From Gemmatimonas sp. (lineage in GTDB: Bacteria; Gemmatimonadota; Gemmatimonadetes; Gemmatimonadales; Gemmatimonadaceae), in assembly GCF_031426495.1 (NCBI RefSeq), contig NZ_JANPLK010000043.1, positions 62,001-126,000 on the forward strand: a stretch of 64,000 nt of DNA, written 5' to 3'. The translations under genes were made by a program, and so were the position numbers. The stretch's first letter is position 1. Each line of letters starts with the position of its first letter. Shown here piece after piece: positions 40,943 through 49,956 of this stretch. The notes under the pieces were generated by a model, which worked only from the letters and a program-made list of their open reading frames with translations, did no database searches and had not been told where the DNA came from.

Positions 40943-43359
40943 GAATTGCCCAATCCTTTCAGCCACGCAGAAAACTGCGCGAGATCATCGCTCACCGTCG
41001 GAGACGGTGTCTCAGGCGCCGGCTCGCGCGACGTCGCCTGAACGGAGGACGGCGAAGGGGTAAGCGGCGTCGGCGTCGTGGCCGGGTCCGGGAAGAACCG
41101 ATCGAAGGAGAATGGTCCGCCCGCGTCGGACACTGCCGCCGTGGCGATCGGCGTGGCCGAACGCATCGGCGTCGCCGTGCGCGCGGAACCACCGAGCATG
41201 GCTTCTTCGAAGGGGAGTTCGCCGCCGAAATGGCTGATCTCGTCGATCGGAGCGAAGGCCTCCGCCAGCGCGCGGGCCGCAAGATCATCCTGCACGGGGG
41301 CCTCGCCGCCGAACAACGAGGCCAGCCCATCGGCCGGCGTTTCCACGGCCATCGAGGCGCGCGGCGGCGTACGCCGCGGCACGCGACGCAACGCGAGTCG
41401 GGCGAACCGCTCACGCGCCGTGACGCGCTCGACCGGCTCCTCGCTGTACACCGGGGTATCGTGCACCGGCGAAGAGGTCGGCGTCGCCGAGAGCGGCGTG
41501 ATGAACCGGGGCGTCACGCTCGCCACAAACGCGGGCGTCCCCATGGCTGGCGTGGCGACGGAGGGCATCGGCAGCTCCGGCGTGAGGAACGCGGGCGTGG
41601 GGAATGCGGGAGCCGCCGGAAGTGTGTCTGCGGTGAGACGCTCCTGCAGCTCGGCGAGGCGCGACGTCAGGACAGGGTCGTAGGGACGCCGGCGTACCAA
41701 TTCCTCGTACACGGATACCGCGCGCGCCGTGAATCCTTGAGACACGAGCAACTCACCCATCGTTTCCGTGACGAAGGCGGGGTTGCTCTCCTCCGGCATC
41801 ACGTCCGCGAAACTGGCCTCACGCGGATCCGATTCGTCATCCACGCGGGCGGAATCGGACGGGCTATCTACGAACAGTGCCGCCACTTCCGGTGCTGCCA
41901 CCGGCTCCGCAGACACGTGTTCGGCGGCGTGATCGACTGGCAGCCCCGATTCCGAGACGGACACGATCTGCTCGTGGGCCACCGCTTCACGTTCCGGAGC
42001 CGGCGCGAGCCACGGCAGTTCATCGGCCTCCGCTGACGTCGGCACGGACGTCGTCGCCACGATCCACTCAGGCTCCTCATCGTCGAGCTCGTCAAGCTCG
42101 TCAAGCTTTTCGAGCTCGTCGCTGGCGGTCATCTCTTTCGACTCGGCCATGGCCGCACTCTCGACTTCAGTCGAACCTTCGACTTCGACCTCGACCTCGG
42201 CCGCTGGCGCGATCTCGTCGTCCGACTCAGCGTCAACCGCATCGCCGTCGAGGTCGACGATCTCCGCATCTTCCGTGTCCGCGACGATTTCCGCTTGCCG
42301 TTCGCCGGCGCTATCGAGTTCGTTGGTGTCGGCCGTGGCCGGTTCGTCGGCTTGACCGAACTGGGCATCGATATCAGCCAGCAGCGCGTGCTCATCGAGC
42401 ACGGGAATCGGCAGCGGATCTCCCGGCTCAGCGCCGAAGGCGGCGACCGCCTCCGGCGTGAGCGTTGAAACGAACGCGGGTGTGACGCTGCGCGGTGTCG
42501 CGATGCGGGCGACCAACTCCGCGGTGTCCGGCCAGTCGGGCGCGATCAGCCCTTCTTCGAAGGTCGCCTCCTCGGTGGCAGTGTCACTGAAACCGAAGGG
42601 ATCATCAGCGGTCGCCTGAGGTTCGATTTCTCCCCCGGCGGCTTCAATCGCATCGAGATCGAGGAGCTCCGGCTCGTTGATTACGGGCGCTTCGGCCGCG
42701 GACACGGCCGACGGCTCGGACGCCCTCGGGCTCTCCGGCGGCGGCGCGTCTGGCTCGCGAAGTCGGGCGTTGATCTCGTCGAAATCGACGGCACGCAACG
42801 CGGCATCGGGGGTCGGAATCGCTCCGAGCCCGATCGGCGCCATAGAGAACGCCGGCGTGAACGCAGTCGATGCGGGTGACGAGGCAGTCGGCGGCGCAAA
42901 GAACGGCGAGACCGACGGTGGAGCCGGTTGGGGTTCCGGCACCACCGGAACGGCGTATACCGGCGTGGCGAGCGTCGCCAGTTGGGCAGCGATGTCGTCG
43001 TTCCGCGGGTCCGCTTCCAGCACGCGCTCGTACCATCGACGCGCCCCAGCCGTGTCCCCTTCCCACTTGGCGATGTCGCCCAGGTGGCGGAGGGCCTTCA
43101 AATTTTCCGGGTCGAGAGCGAGGGCTTGCTCGAACACAATACGCGCCTCGGACAGATCGCCCGATTCGTAGAGTGCCTGGCCAAACACGATGTACCCGCT
43201 CATGTGCTCGGGCTGCTTGGGCAGGAACTCCCGGCAGAGGGCAATCGCCTCCGACAGGTGTCCTGCTTTCCGCAACTCGTTCGCCAAGGGGGCGAAGTAG
43301 CGACGCGGGTTTTCCTCGAACTTTTTCCGGAGTTCGTCGATCCGGGCAGCAGTGCTCAT
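40939..43359 (-). CDS. Large TPR protein with long acidic/Thr-Pro-rich linker
   Basis: The 806-residue protein has N-terminal TPR repeats over about the first 120 residues (IVFGQALYESGDLSEARIVF, LGDIAKWEGDTAGARRWY). A long low-complexity acidic and Pro-rich middle follows, then a short helical TPR-like segment near residue 560 (GELLVSQGFTARAVSVYEEL). A second disordered region has repeated Thr-Pro steps (for example TPAFLTPELPMPSVATPAMG). The end is FSAWLKGLGNS. There is no signal peptide. Function is unknown; the start at 43357-43359 (MSTAARIDEL) is favoured. It is the first gene of the aroQ-accB group and is divergent from ppiD. A similar architecture recurs at 47074. Confidence 0.85.
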   Translation of the reverse strand: MSTAARIDELRKKFEENPRRYFAPLANELRKAGHLSEAIALCREFLPKQPEHMSGYIVFGQALYESGDLSEARIVFEQALALDPENLKALRHLGDIAKWEGDTAGARRWYERVLEADPRNDDIAAQLATLATPVYAVPVVPEPQPAPPSVSPFFAPPTASSPASTAFTPAFSMAPIGLGAIPTPDAALRAVDFDEINARLREPDAPPPESPRASEPSAVSAAEAPVINEPELLDLDAIEAAGGEIEPQATADDPFGFSDTATEEATFEEGLIAPDWPDTAELVARIATPRSVTPAFVSTLTPEAVAAFGAEPGDPLPIPVLDEHALLADIDAQFGQADEPATADTNELDSAGERQAEIVADTEDAEIVDLDGDAVDAESDDEIAPAAEVEVEVEGSTEVESAAMAESKEMTASDELEKLDELDELDDEEPEWIVATTSVPTSAEADELPWLAPAPEREAVAHEQIVSVSESGLPVDHAAEHVSAEPVAAPEVAALFVDSPSDSARVDDESDPREASFADVMPEESNPAFVTETMGELLVSQGFTARAVSVYEELVRRRPYDPVLTSRLAELQERLTADTLPAAPAFPTPAFLTPELPMPSVATPAMGTPAFVASVTPRFITPLSATPTSSPVHDTPVYSEEPVERVTARERFARLALRRVPRRTPPRASMAVETPADGLASLFGGEAPVQDDLAARALAEAFAPIDEISHFGGELPFEEAMLGGSARTATPMRSATPIATAAVSDAGGPFSFDRFFPDPATTPTPLTPSPSSVQATSREPAPETPSPTVSDDLAQFSAWLKGLGNS

Positions 43360-43621
43360 CCGTCCAGTGCCCTCGTAGTGATGTTTCCCGGCCCGATGCG
43401 AGGCGCCCGTTCCGTCGGTGTGACGGGCCCCACGCAACAACTTATTAGCGGTGGCCGTTCCGGGAAGTCATTCGCGGTGATGTGGTGCATCGTCTCCGCT
43501 TGTCTTGCTATTCGCGACTCGCGGCGGCTAGCTTGAAAGACTCTGCGGCATACGCCTCTCCCATGGAGGTGCGTGTGCCTTTCTGTTTGTCCAGCTTTTC
43601 CGCCCCAAGGAGTCTCGCCCC

Positions 43622-45454
43622 GTGCTGCAATCGATGCGGAGCGCCGCGAAATACATCTGGATCGTGCTGATCGTGGCTTTCGTCGGCAGTTTCCTTTTGT
43701 ACGAGACCTCGGGTCTCGCAGGCCGCTCGCCCGTGACGACCACCACCGCCATTGCGACGGTGAACGGCGAAGAGATCCTGCTGACGTCGTGGCAGAATGC
43801 CGTGAACTCCCTCGAGCAGCAGCAACAGCAGCAGCTCGGTCGGGGAATCACGCTCGACGAGCGCAAGACGCTCGAAGACCGTGCATACGACGAACTGGTG
43901 ACGGAGCTGCTGCTCCAACAGGAATACAAGCGTCGCGGCATCACGGTTACTGACGACGAAATCCTCGAAGCGGCACGACTCGCTCCTCCGCCGCAGGCCA
44001 TGCAGTCTCCGGATCTGCAAACGGACGGACGTTTCGACCTCTCCAAGTACCAGCGTCTGCTCGCCAGCCCGATGGCGCGGCAGTCGGGCATGCTGGCCGG
44101 ACTCGAAGCCTATTACCGCAATGAGATCCCGAAGCAGAAGCTCTTCGACCAGATCGCGTCCGACGCGTACGTGTCCGACGAGCGCTTGTGGCAGATCTAT
44201 CGTGACCGTCACGACAGCGCACAGGTCAGTTACGTGTTGGTGGGCCAGAATGCCCTCACGGACACGGCCGTCACTGTCACAGACGCTGAGCTCTCGCAGT
44301 TCTTCGATCGGAATAAAAAGCGCTTCACCCGTCCGGGCCGTGCCGTTGTCTCGCTGTTGACGGTCCCCCGCACGGTCACGGCCGCTGACTCGGCCAGCGC
44401 CAAGTCGCGCATCGAGACACTGCGTGCCGAAATTGTCGGCGGTGCCAAGTTTGAAGACGTCGCGAAGCGTGAATCCACCGACAGCGTCTCCGGCGCCAAT
44501 GGCGGTTCGCTTGGCAAGGGTGGCCGCGGCCGCTTCACGCCGAACTTCGAGTCGGCAATGTACAGCCTCAAGCCGGGCGAGCTGTCGCAGCCTGTGCTTA
44601 CGCCGTTCGGTTGGCACCTGATCCGCGTCGATTCGAAGTCCGGTGACACGCTCGACGTGCGCCACATTCTCGTGTCGGTCGGCCAGAGTGATTCCAGTGC
44701 AACGCGCACCGATCGTCGGGCCGACTCGCTGGCCAGCAAGGCCGGCAGCCAGGAAGATCCGAAGGCGTTTGACGCGGCGGCGAAGGCCCTTGGTCTGTCG
44801 CCGGCCTCCGTCGTCGTGTTCGAGAAGGAGCCGCTTTCCTACGCCGGCCGTTATGTGCCGAGCGTGAGCGCGTGGGCGTTCTCGGGCGTGCGGGCGGGTG
44901 AGACGAGTGACCTGTTCGACTCACCTGAGGCGTACTATCTGGCGCGTGTCGATTCGCTGACGCCGGGCGGCCAGCAGCCACTCTCGGAAGTCAAGGAAGA
45001 CATTCGTCGTCGCCTCGCCAAGGACAAGCGCATCGAGAAGTTGCGTCCGATCGCCGAGCAGATCGCCGTGGCCGCACGCACGTCGACGTTGGAAGCGGTG
45101 GCTGCCCAGCGCGGCCTGCAGGTTGAGAAGTCGCCTGCGTTCTCCCGTGTCGACGCCGTGGCCGGCATCGGCCAGTTCGAGCCCGCCATCGGTGCCTCGT
45201 TCACCGTGCCGGTCGGTCAGGTTGGCGGTCCATTCAAGGCCGTCGATGGTATGGTGGTGCTCCGCGTCGACAGCCGTACCGATGCGAGTCGTCCGGCCTT
45301 CGAAGCCGACAAGACCACGCAGCGCCAGCAGCTCCTGCAGTCAATGCGACAGCAGCGGGTCGACGAGTTCCTCACGAACCTGCGCGAGAGCGTCACGGTC
45401 GTCGACAAGCGACCGACTGTAATGTCAGCGTTGCGTCGCCAGTCCGGCGTCTGA
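43622..45454 (+). CDS. ppiD: PpiD/SurA-like peptidyl-prolyl isomerase, inner-membrane anchored
   Basis: This is a 610-residue envelope foldase. A single N-terminal span (IWIVLIVAFVGSFLLYE) anchors a SurA-N-like helical chaperone part containing a Gln run. A parvulin domain follows (about residues 235-350: VSLLTVPRTVT, GGSLGKGGRGRFTPNFE, GWHLIRVDSKSG). A degenerate second parvulin-like region comes after it (LDVRHILVSVG). It is expected to help fold outer-membrane proteins such as LptD. The GTG at 43622 has AAGGAG (43607-43612) nine bases upstream; ATG 43634 is an alternative. It converges with tatA on a shared terminator. Confidence 0.88.
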   Translation: MLQSMRSAAKYIWIVLIVAFVGSFLLYETSGLAGRSPVTTTTAIATVNGEEILLTSWQNAVNSLEQQQQQQLGRGITLDERKTLEDRAYDELVTELLLQQEYKRRGITVTDDEILEAARLAPPPQAMQSPDLQTDGRFDLSKYQRLLASPMARQSGMLAGLEAYYRNEIPKQKLFDQIASDAYVSDERLWQIYRDRHDSAQVSYVLVGQNALTDTAVTVTDAELSQFFDRNKKRFTRPGRAVVSLLTVPRTVTAADSASAKSRIETLRAEIVGGAKFEDVAKRESTDSVSGANGGSLGKGGRGRFTPNFESAMYSLKPGELSQPVLTPFGWHLIRVDSKSGDTLDVRHILVSVGQSDSSATRTDRRADSLASKAGSQEDPKAFDAAAKALGLSPASVVVFEKEPLSYAGRYVPSVSAWAFSGVRAGETSDLFDSPEAYYLARVDSLTPGGQQPLSEVKEDIRRRLAKDKRIEKLRPIAEQIAVAARTSTLEAVAAQRGLQVEKSPAFSRVDAVAGIGQFEPAIGASFTVPVGQVGGPFKAVDGMVVLRVDSRTDASRPAFEADKTTQRQQLLQSMRQQRVDEFLTNLRESVTVVDKRPTVMSALRRQSGV

Positions 45455-45472
45455 TCACCGACGCCGCATAGG

Positions 45473-45511
45473 AAAAGCCCCCGCGATGCCAAGGCATCGC
45501 GGGGGCTTTTT
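45473..45511. terminator. Bidirectional intrinsic terminator between ppiD and tatA
   Basis: A perfect 15-pair stem (45476-45490 with 45493-45507) encloses a two-base loop. It is flanked by AAAA on the left and TTTTT on the right, so it can terminate transcripts from both convergent genes. Confidence 0.92.
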
Positions 45512-45530
45512 ACTACGTCGAGCGCGAAGG

Positions 45531-45785
45531 TCAGTTGAGCAAACGCTTCGGCTCGGGACGCTCTTCTTCGGCCGTGGTCTGTTCCGCCGTGCCACCGCCT
45601 ACGCGATCATTTCGCGGCGCCGGCTCGGTGATCTGACGCTGCGCATCAGAAAGGTTGCGCTTGAACTCGTTGATCCCCTTGCCGAACGATCCTGCGATTT
45701 CCGGAATGCGCTTGGCTCCGAACAGGAGCAGCACAATCACGAGGATGATCATGATCTCCATGAAACCGAAATTCTGTAAACCCAT
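45531..45785 (-). CDS. tatA: Twin-arginine translocase subunit TatA/E
   Basis: The 84-residue protein has the TatA architecture: a short N terminus (MGLQNFGFMEIMII), one membrane span, the FG hinge in LLLFGAKRIPEIAGSFGKG, an amphipathic helix (INEFKRNLSDAQRQI) and a charged disordered tail. TatA forms the export pore for folded proteins. tatC is 13 kb away at 58453. It is the last gene of the TPR-prenyl synthase-DUF4321-tatA group and is followed by a bidirectional terminator. Confidence 0.93.
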   Translation of the reverse strand: MGLQNFGFMEIMIILVIVLLLFGAKRIPEIAGSFGKGINEFKRNLSDAQRQITEPAPRNDRVGGGTAEQTTAEEERPEPKRLLN

Positions 45786-45794
45786 GGGAAACTC

Positions 45795-46073
45795 CTAGAA
45801 GAGGGACCGCGCGATCAGGTAGGCGATCAAAACTCCCAGGAGGCTCAAGAGCGAGACATCCAGGGCGACAGGTCCAACAGCAAACTTCAATATAATCAGA
45901 TCGATCGGAAGAGGGCCGATTGCCGGCGTCACGCCGGTGGTCAGGAACTCCTTCACCGCGCCGGCCGGCAGAAACCGACGCGCGATCTGCGTCAACAGGC
46001 CGCCGGCCACAAATCCGGAGGCGAGCACCAGAACATGGAACACCGGACGGTGCTTGGATGGTCCACGCGCCAT
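45795..46073 (-). CDS. DUF4321-like small membrane protein
   Basis: The 92-residue protein has two hydrophobic segments (VFHVLVLASGFVAGGLLTQI and the C-terminal SLLSLLGVLIAYLIARSLF). A short Pro-containing loop lies between them (LTTGVTPAIGPLPIDLIIL), and the overall pattern resembles DUF4321 proteins. Function is unknown. The ATG at 46071-46073 overlaps the prenyl synthase stop as TGATG; tatA follows by nine bases. The position next to prenyl synthase and tatA suggests an envelope role, which is only an inference. Confidence 0.7.
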   Translation of the reverse strand: MARGPSKHRPVFHVLVLASGFVAGGLLTQIARRFLPAGAVKEFLTTGVTPAIGPLPIDLIILKFAVGPVALDVSLLSLLGVLIAYLIARSLF

Positions 46074-47077
46074 CACCAGCGCCGCTCCACGACGTACGCA
46101 ATGGCGTCCGTCAATGCTGTACGCGCCGCGCAATCCGGCAAATCGGCCAGCGCATCCTCCGCCTCACGAGAAAACTGATCGGCTCGGCGCCGGGCGTAGT
46201 CGAGGCCGCCATGGTCGCGAACGATGGTTACCACCTCGGCAATTGCCTCGTCTTCCGGCTCGGCATCGGCGAACAGAGCGTCGACGCGCTGGCGCGCCGA
46301 CGCTGGCATTTCGCGCAGCGCCGCGATCAGCGGGAGCGTGACCTTGTGCTCCTTCAGGTCAAGTCCACTCGGCTTCCCGGTCATCTCCTGCCCTTCGGTG
46401 TAGTCGAGCAGATCATCGGCAACCTGGAAGGCCATGCCCAAGCGTTCGCCGAACCGCGCGAGTGACTCGCGATGATTCGGCGCGCCACAGAGGGCGCCGA
46501 CTTCGCAGGAGGCCATGAAGAGCGATCCGGTCTTGGCCCGGATGAGTGTCTCGTAGTCCCGCTCGGTGAACGCCAGCGCATCGTATGCCGCGAGCTGGCG
46601 GATTTCACCGAGGGTCATCTCGTTCGACGCCTGCGTCACCGCCTTCATCGCTTCGAGATCGCCCAAGGCGACGAGTTCACGCAGCGCTCTGAGGTACAGA
46701 TAATCGCCCATGATCACCGACACCTGGTGACTGAACAACGAATTCACGGTCGGCATGCCGCGCCGGAGTGCCGAATGATCGACGGCGTCGTCGTGAACCA
46801 GCGTCGCGAGGTGAATGAGCTCGATGATCGCCGCAAAGGTAATCGCGCGTGCGGGCGGCTCATGTTCGACACTGCTGGACAGCAGCAGCAACGTGGGACG
46901 GAAGAGTTTCCCCTTCATCCCCATCAGGTGCTCCTGCACTTCGTTTACCAGCGGCACATCCGCGGAAACGATGCGCCACAACTCCTGCGACACCTTGGAC
47001 AAATCGTCCTGCACGGGCGCCTGAATGTCACGCAGGGCCGCCGCCAACGCCGTCGGCGTCCGCGTGGAAAGCGTCAT
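46073..47077 (-). CDS. Trans-polyprenyl diphosphate synthase (IspB/HepT-like)
   Basis: This 334-residue class I prenyl synthase has the first Asp-rich motif in LVHDDAVDHSALRRG and the second in QVADDLLDYTEG. GKLFRPTLLLLSS, GDYLYLRALREL and KTGSLFMASCEVGA are also present. It elongates farnesyl or geranylgeranyl diphosphate with IPP to make long quinone side chains. The chain length cannot be fixed from sequence alone. The ATG overlaps the TPR gene stop as ATGA, so these two are co-translated. Confidence 0.92.
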   Translation of the reverse strand: MTLSTRTPTALAAALRDIQAPVQDDLSKVSQELWRIVSADVPLVNEVQEHLMGMKGKLFRPTLLLLSSSVEHEPPARAITFAAIIELIHLATLVHDDAVDHSALRRGMPTVNSLFSHQVSVIMGDYLYLRALRELVALGDLEAMKAVTQASNEMTLGEIRQLAAYDALAFTERDYETLIRAKTGSLFMASCEVGALCGAPNHRESLARFGERLGMAFQVADDLLDYTEGQEMTGKPSGLDLKEHKVTLPLIAALREMPASARQRVDALFADAEPEDEAIAEVVTIVRDHGGLDYARRRADQFSREAEDALADLPDCAARTALTDAIAYVVERRW

Positions 47078-49857
47078 CGCGCTACCTGGTCGAGCGCCGC
47101 CAGTCTGACGGCAGCGTCACGGAAATGGATGTCGGTCGCATACACGCGCTGATAATAGCTACGAGCCTCGTCCCAGCGCTGCAGCGCTTCGCACGAATAT
47201 GCGAGAAGATAGAGGACGCCCACCCGTTGCTCGTCATCCAACCCCGGCTCGTGAAGGGCTCGGGACAGTACCGTTGCAGCCACTTGGTGCCGTCCCTGCT
47301 CCACGAAACATTGCCCCAAGGCCTCGTAGGCGGGAAGTCGGTGGGACCGGCTTCGCAGCGCCTTCTGGAACTCTTCGATCGCATCATCGAGCAGCCCCAT
47401 TTCCTTGTAGGCAACTCCGAGGTCATAATGGCTCTCGTGGTCGTCCTCACCGAGTGAACGCGCGACCCCCTCCTTGAAGTGCCTGAGGAGCGCATCAAAA
47501 TCGGCCTGTTCGTCGCCACTGATAGCCGGTTCTCGCATCCGCATGCGAGTCGAAGCCGGCGCGTCGTCGTCGCGCAGCCAATCGGCGAGGTCGACAAAGT
47601 TGGCGTCACTCCCCGGCTTCGGCGGTGGGGGCGGGGCGGCGCTGCCGAGGGCCGCTCGGGCGCGGTCGTCATACGGGTCGATCTCGAGCACGCGCGCATA
47701 GACGGCACGGGCCCGATTCTCCTCGCCGATCCGCACGAGCGCATCAGCCAAATCGAGGTACGCGACACGGAGTCGCCCCTGATCCTGAATCCGAACCGAC
47801 AGCTCGACGCGCTTCTGGTGGAACGCGACACGCTCCGGCGCAACTTGGACGAGGGTATCGGCAATGTCGGCGCCGGCATGCAGATCGCCCTGAGCGACCA
47901 GCCCCTGCTGCGCCGCTTCGAGCTCGGCAAGTCCGGCGTCCCGCTCCCCTGCTTCGAACAGCGCTTCCGCCAACCGACGACGCAGCAGCCAATCCTGTGG
48001 CAGCTTGGCCACCGCCGCCCGCAAGGCGTCGCGGCGCGACGACGCGACCAGCGTCGCCTCGGCGGCCACGGCGGCAATCGGTAGCGACGGTGTGACCGTG
48101 ACGGGTCGGACATCCTCGCGATTCGCACGGTCGACCTTGTCGTCCTCCTCCTCGGAGGCCTCGACGTCGTTTCCGGACCCGCCAGCGTTCGAGGGCGTCT
48201 GAGATAAATCGGCTGCCGGCGTCGCTGCGGTGATACCGCCGGGAGCCGACGCAGCAGGAGTGGCGGACGCGTCCGCCTCCTTGATCTGGGCCTCGGCGCC
48301 CACATGCGACGCCGAGCGTGGCCCGTTGTGATCGAGTGCGGTGAGGCCCGCTTCGACGAGGTCGTCGTCGAGCAACAGCGGCGGCAGCTCGCCGGGGAGG
48401 ATGAAATCGTGCGGATCGATCCGGAAGGGTGCCCGTTGCACCACTGCCGGCTCATCCATGACCAGCATCGGCGCCTCTTCCAGTATTTCGAACGCCTCGT
48501 GGTCCGCGGCGGCTTCCGCCTCTGACTCGGCGACCAGCTGCGCACCAGCAGCGATCGCCGCATCGAGCTCCGGCACGGGGGCGATCTCGAGCGGCTCGAT
48601 ATCGTCCGCCCCCAGCTGCAGGTCCAGCTCCTCCTCGACCTCGATCCACTCAAGTGCCGGCGACTGCAGCGGCGTCTCGGTGTGGATGATGTTCGCGACG
48701 CCGGGATCGTCCGCGGCGTGCGCGAAATCCTCGGCCATGACCTCGTCGAGATGTTGATGCGGATCGGGGATCGCCGTTTGTTCGCCGGTGGGTTCGAAGC
48801 CACGCTCCTCGTGTACCTCGGCGAGGCCTTGCACGTCGGGCCGCCAGGTGACGTCCAACGGATGTACCGCGGGATCGACCACCACGTCAGCGGACTCCAA
48901 CTCGTCGACGGTCAGCCCTTCGAGTGGCGTGGCACCAAAATCCGCGAAGTCGCCGGCGGCCTCCAGTCCGGCGAGTCGCTCTACAACAACCGGCTCCTCA
49001 ACCGGCTCCTCGGTCGACGCTTTCGCAGGCTCTTCCACCGGTGCTGCTGCCGACATCGACGGATCAAAGATCATAAACGCTTCGAGGGCCGGACCGACCG
49101 ACGTCTCCGCCTCAGGCGCGACGACGGGCGTAGCGACGGGCGTAGCGATAGGCGCTTCGACCGTGAAGGCCGGTACAATCGCCAGCGGCGGCGGCGTCGG
49201 CATGCGCGTCTGCCGCACCGGCGTGCGACGTGCAACCGGCGCGCCGTAGTCGACTTCGAGAAAGATCAGATCCTGGGACTTGTCTCGACTCACCGAAGGC
49301 GCCACCTCGTCGCTGAGCGCCATCGAGGCGCTGGACGGTGTGCGCCGCCGCGGGAGCACGATGCCAGCCCGATCGGCATGCTCGTCGACGAGACGCCGCA
49401 CCTCGGTGAGCTCGGGCATGAGATCGGCGACCTCGGCGAGGGCACGCATTCCCTCGTCCACGCGCTCTTCCTGCTGCATGCGCGTCGCGTACTCGAGGAA
49501 ATTCCTGGTGGCGTCGCCCCGCAGTCCCTTCCGCGCGCAGATGCGTCCTAGCGTGAAGTAGACATTGGCGCGACCCGGCGCATTGCGCAGGATCTTGTTG
49601 CAGAGCGCGATGGCATTGTTGAAGAGGCCGGAGTTCGCGTAATGCTCGACGGCCCGCTCGTAGTACGTGATCGCGTCAGGAACGCGCCCCTGGCGCAGGG
49701 CGAGGTCACCGACCTTGTTCAGAAGCGCGACATCCACATCTTCACCCGCCAGTTCGCTCTCCTCAATCGCCCTCACGTAAGAGGCGATCGCGCGATCGAT
49801 CTGTCTCAGCTGCTCGAACTCAGCCGCCTTCTTACGGTGCTTCGCGGCGCTAGACAT
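47074..49857 (-). CDS. Large TPR protein with acidic disordered middle
   Basis: The 927-residue protein has N-terminal TPRs (QIDRAIASYVRAIEESEL, VPDAITYYERAVEHYANSGL, NAIALCNKILRNAPGRANVY). A long acidic/Pro/Ala-rich region (about residues 180-590) follows. C-terminal TPRs start near residue 600 (LRAAVAKLPQDWLLRRRLAE) and end LGVAYKEMGLLDDAIEEF...ARSYYQRVYATDIHFRDAAV. There is no signal peptide or membrane span. Function is unknown; it may be a scaffold. It is coupled by an ATGA overlap to the prenyl synthase gene. Its overall plan (TPR, acidic linker, TPR) mirrors the protein at 40939. Confidence 0.88.
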   Translation of the reverse strand: MSSAAKHRKKAAEFEQLRQIDRAIASYVRAIEESELAGEDVDVALLNKVGDLALRQGRVPDAITYYERAVEHYANSGLFNNAIALCNKILRNAPGRANVYFTLGRICARKGLRGDATRNFLEYATRMQQEERVDEGMRALAEVADLMPELTEVRRLVDEHADRAGIVLPRRRTPSSASMALSDEVAPSVSRDKSQDLIFLEVDYGAPVARRTPVRQTRMPTPPPLAIVPAFTVEAPIATPVATPVVAPEAETSVGPALEAFMIFDPSMSAAAPVEEPAKASTEEPVEEPVVVERLAGLEAAGDFADFGATPLEGLTVDELESADVVVDPAVHPLDVTWRPDVQGLAEVHEERGFEPTGEQTAIPDPHQHLDEVMAEDFAHAADDPGVANIIHTETPLQSPALEWIEVEEELDLQLGADDIEPLEIAPVPELDAAIAAGAQLVAESEAEAAADHEAFEILEEAPMLVMDEPAVVQRAPFRIDPHDFILPGELPPLLLDDDLVEAGLTALDHNGPRSASHVGAEAQIKEADASATPAASAPGGITAATPAADLSQTPSNAGGSGNDVEASEEEDDKVDRANREDVRPVTVTPSLPIAAVAAEATLVASSRRDALRAAVAKLPQDWLLRRRLAEALFEAGERDAGLAELEAAQQGLVAQGDLHAGADIADTLVQVAPERVAFHQKRVELSVRIQDQGRLRVAYLDLADALVRIGEENRARAVYARVLEIDPYDDRARAALGSAAPPPPPKPGSDANFVDLADWLRDDDAPASTRMRMREPAISGDEQADFDALLRHFKEGVARSLGEDDHESHYDLGVAYKEMGLLDDAIEEFQKALRSRSHRLPAYEALGQCFVEQGRHQVAATVLSRALHEPGLDDEQRVGVLYLLAYSCEALQRWDEARSYYQRVYATDIHFRDAAVRLAALDQVAR

Positions 49858-49956
49858 GAGTGCGAGAATGACTCCGAGTTGCTGGACGAACGACGCGTCG
49901 ACGGGCTCGCGAGAGAATCGTGAAGACGTCGGGGCGGAAGCTGCGGAAGCTAGGGT

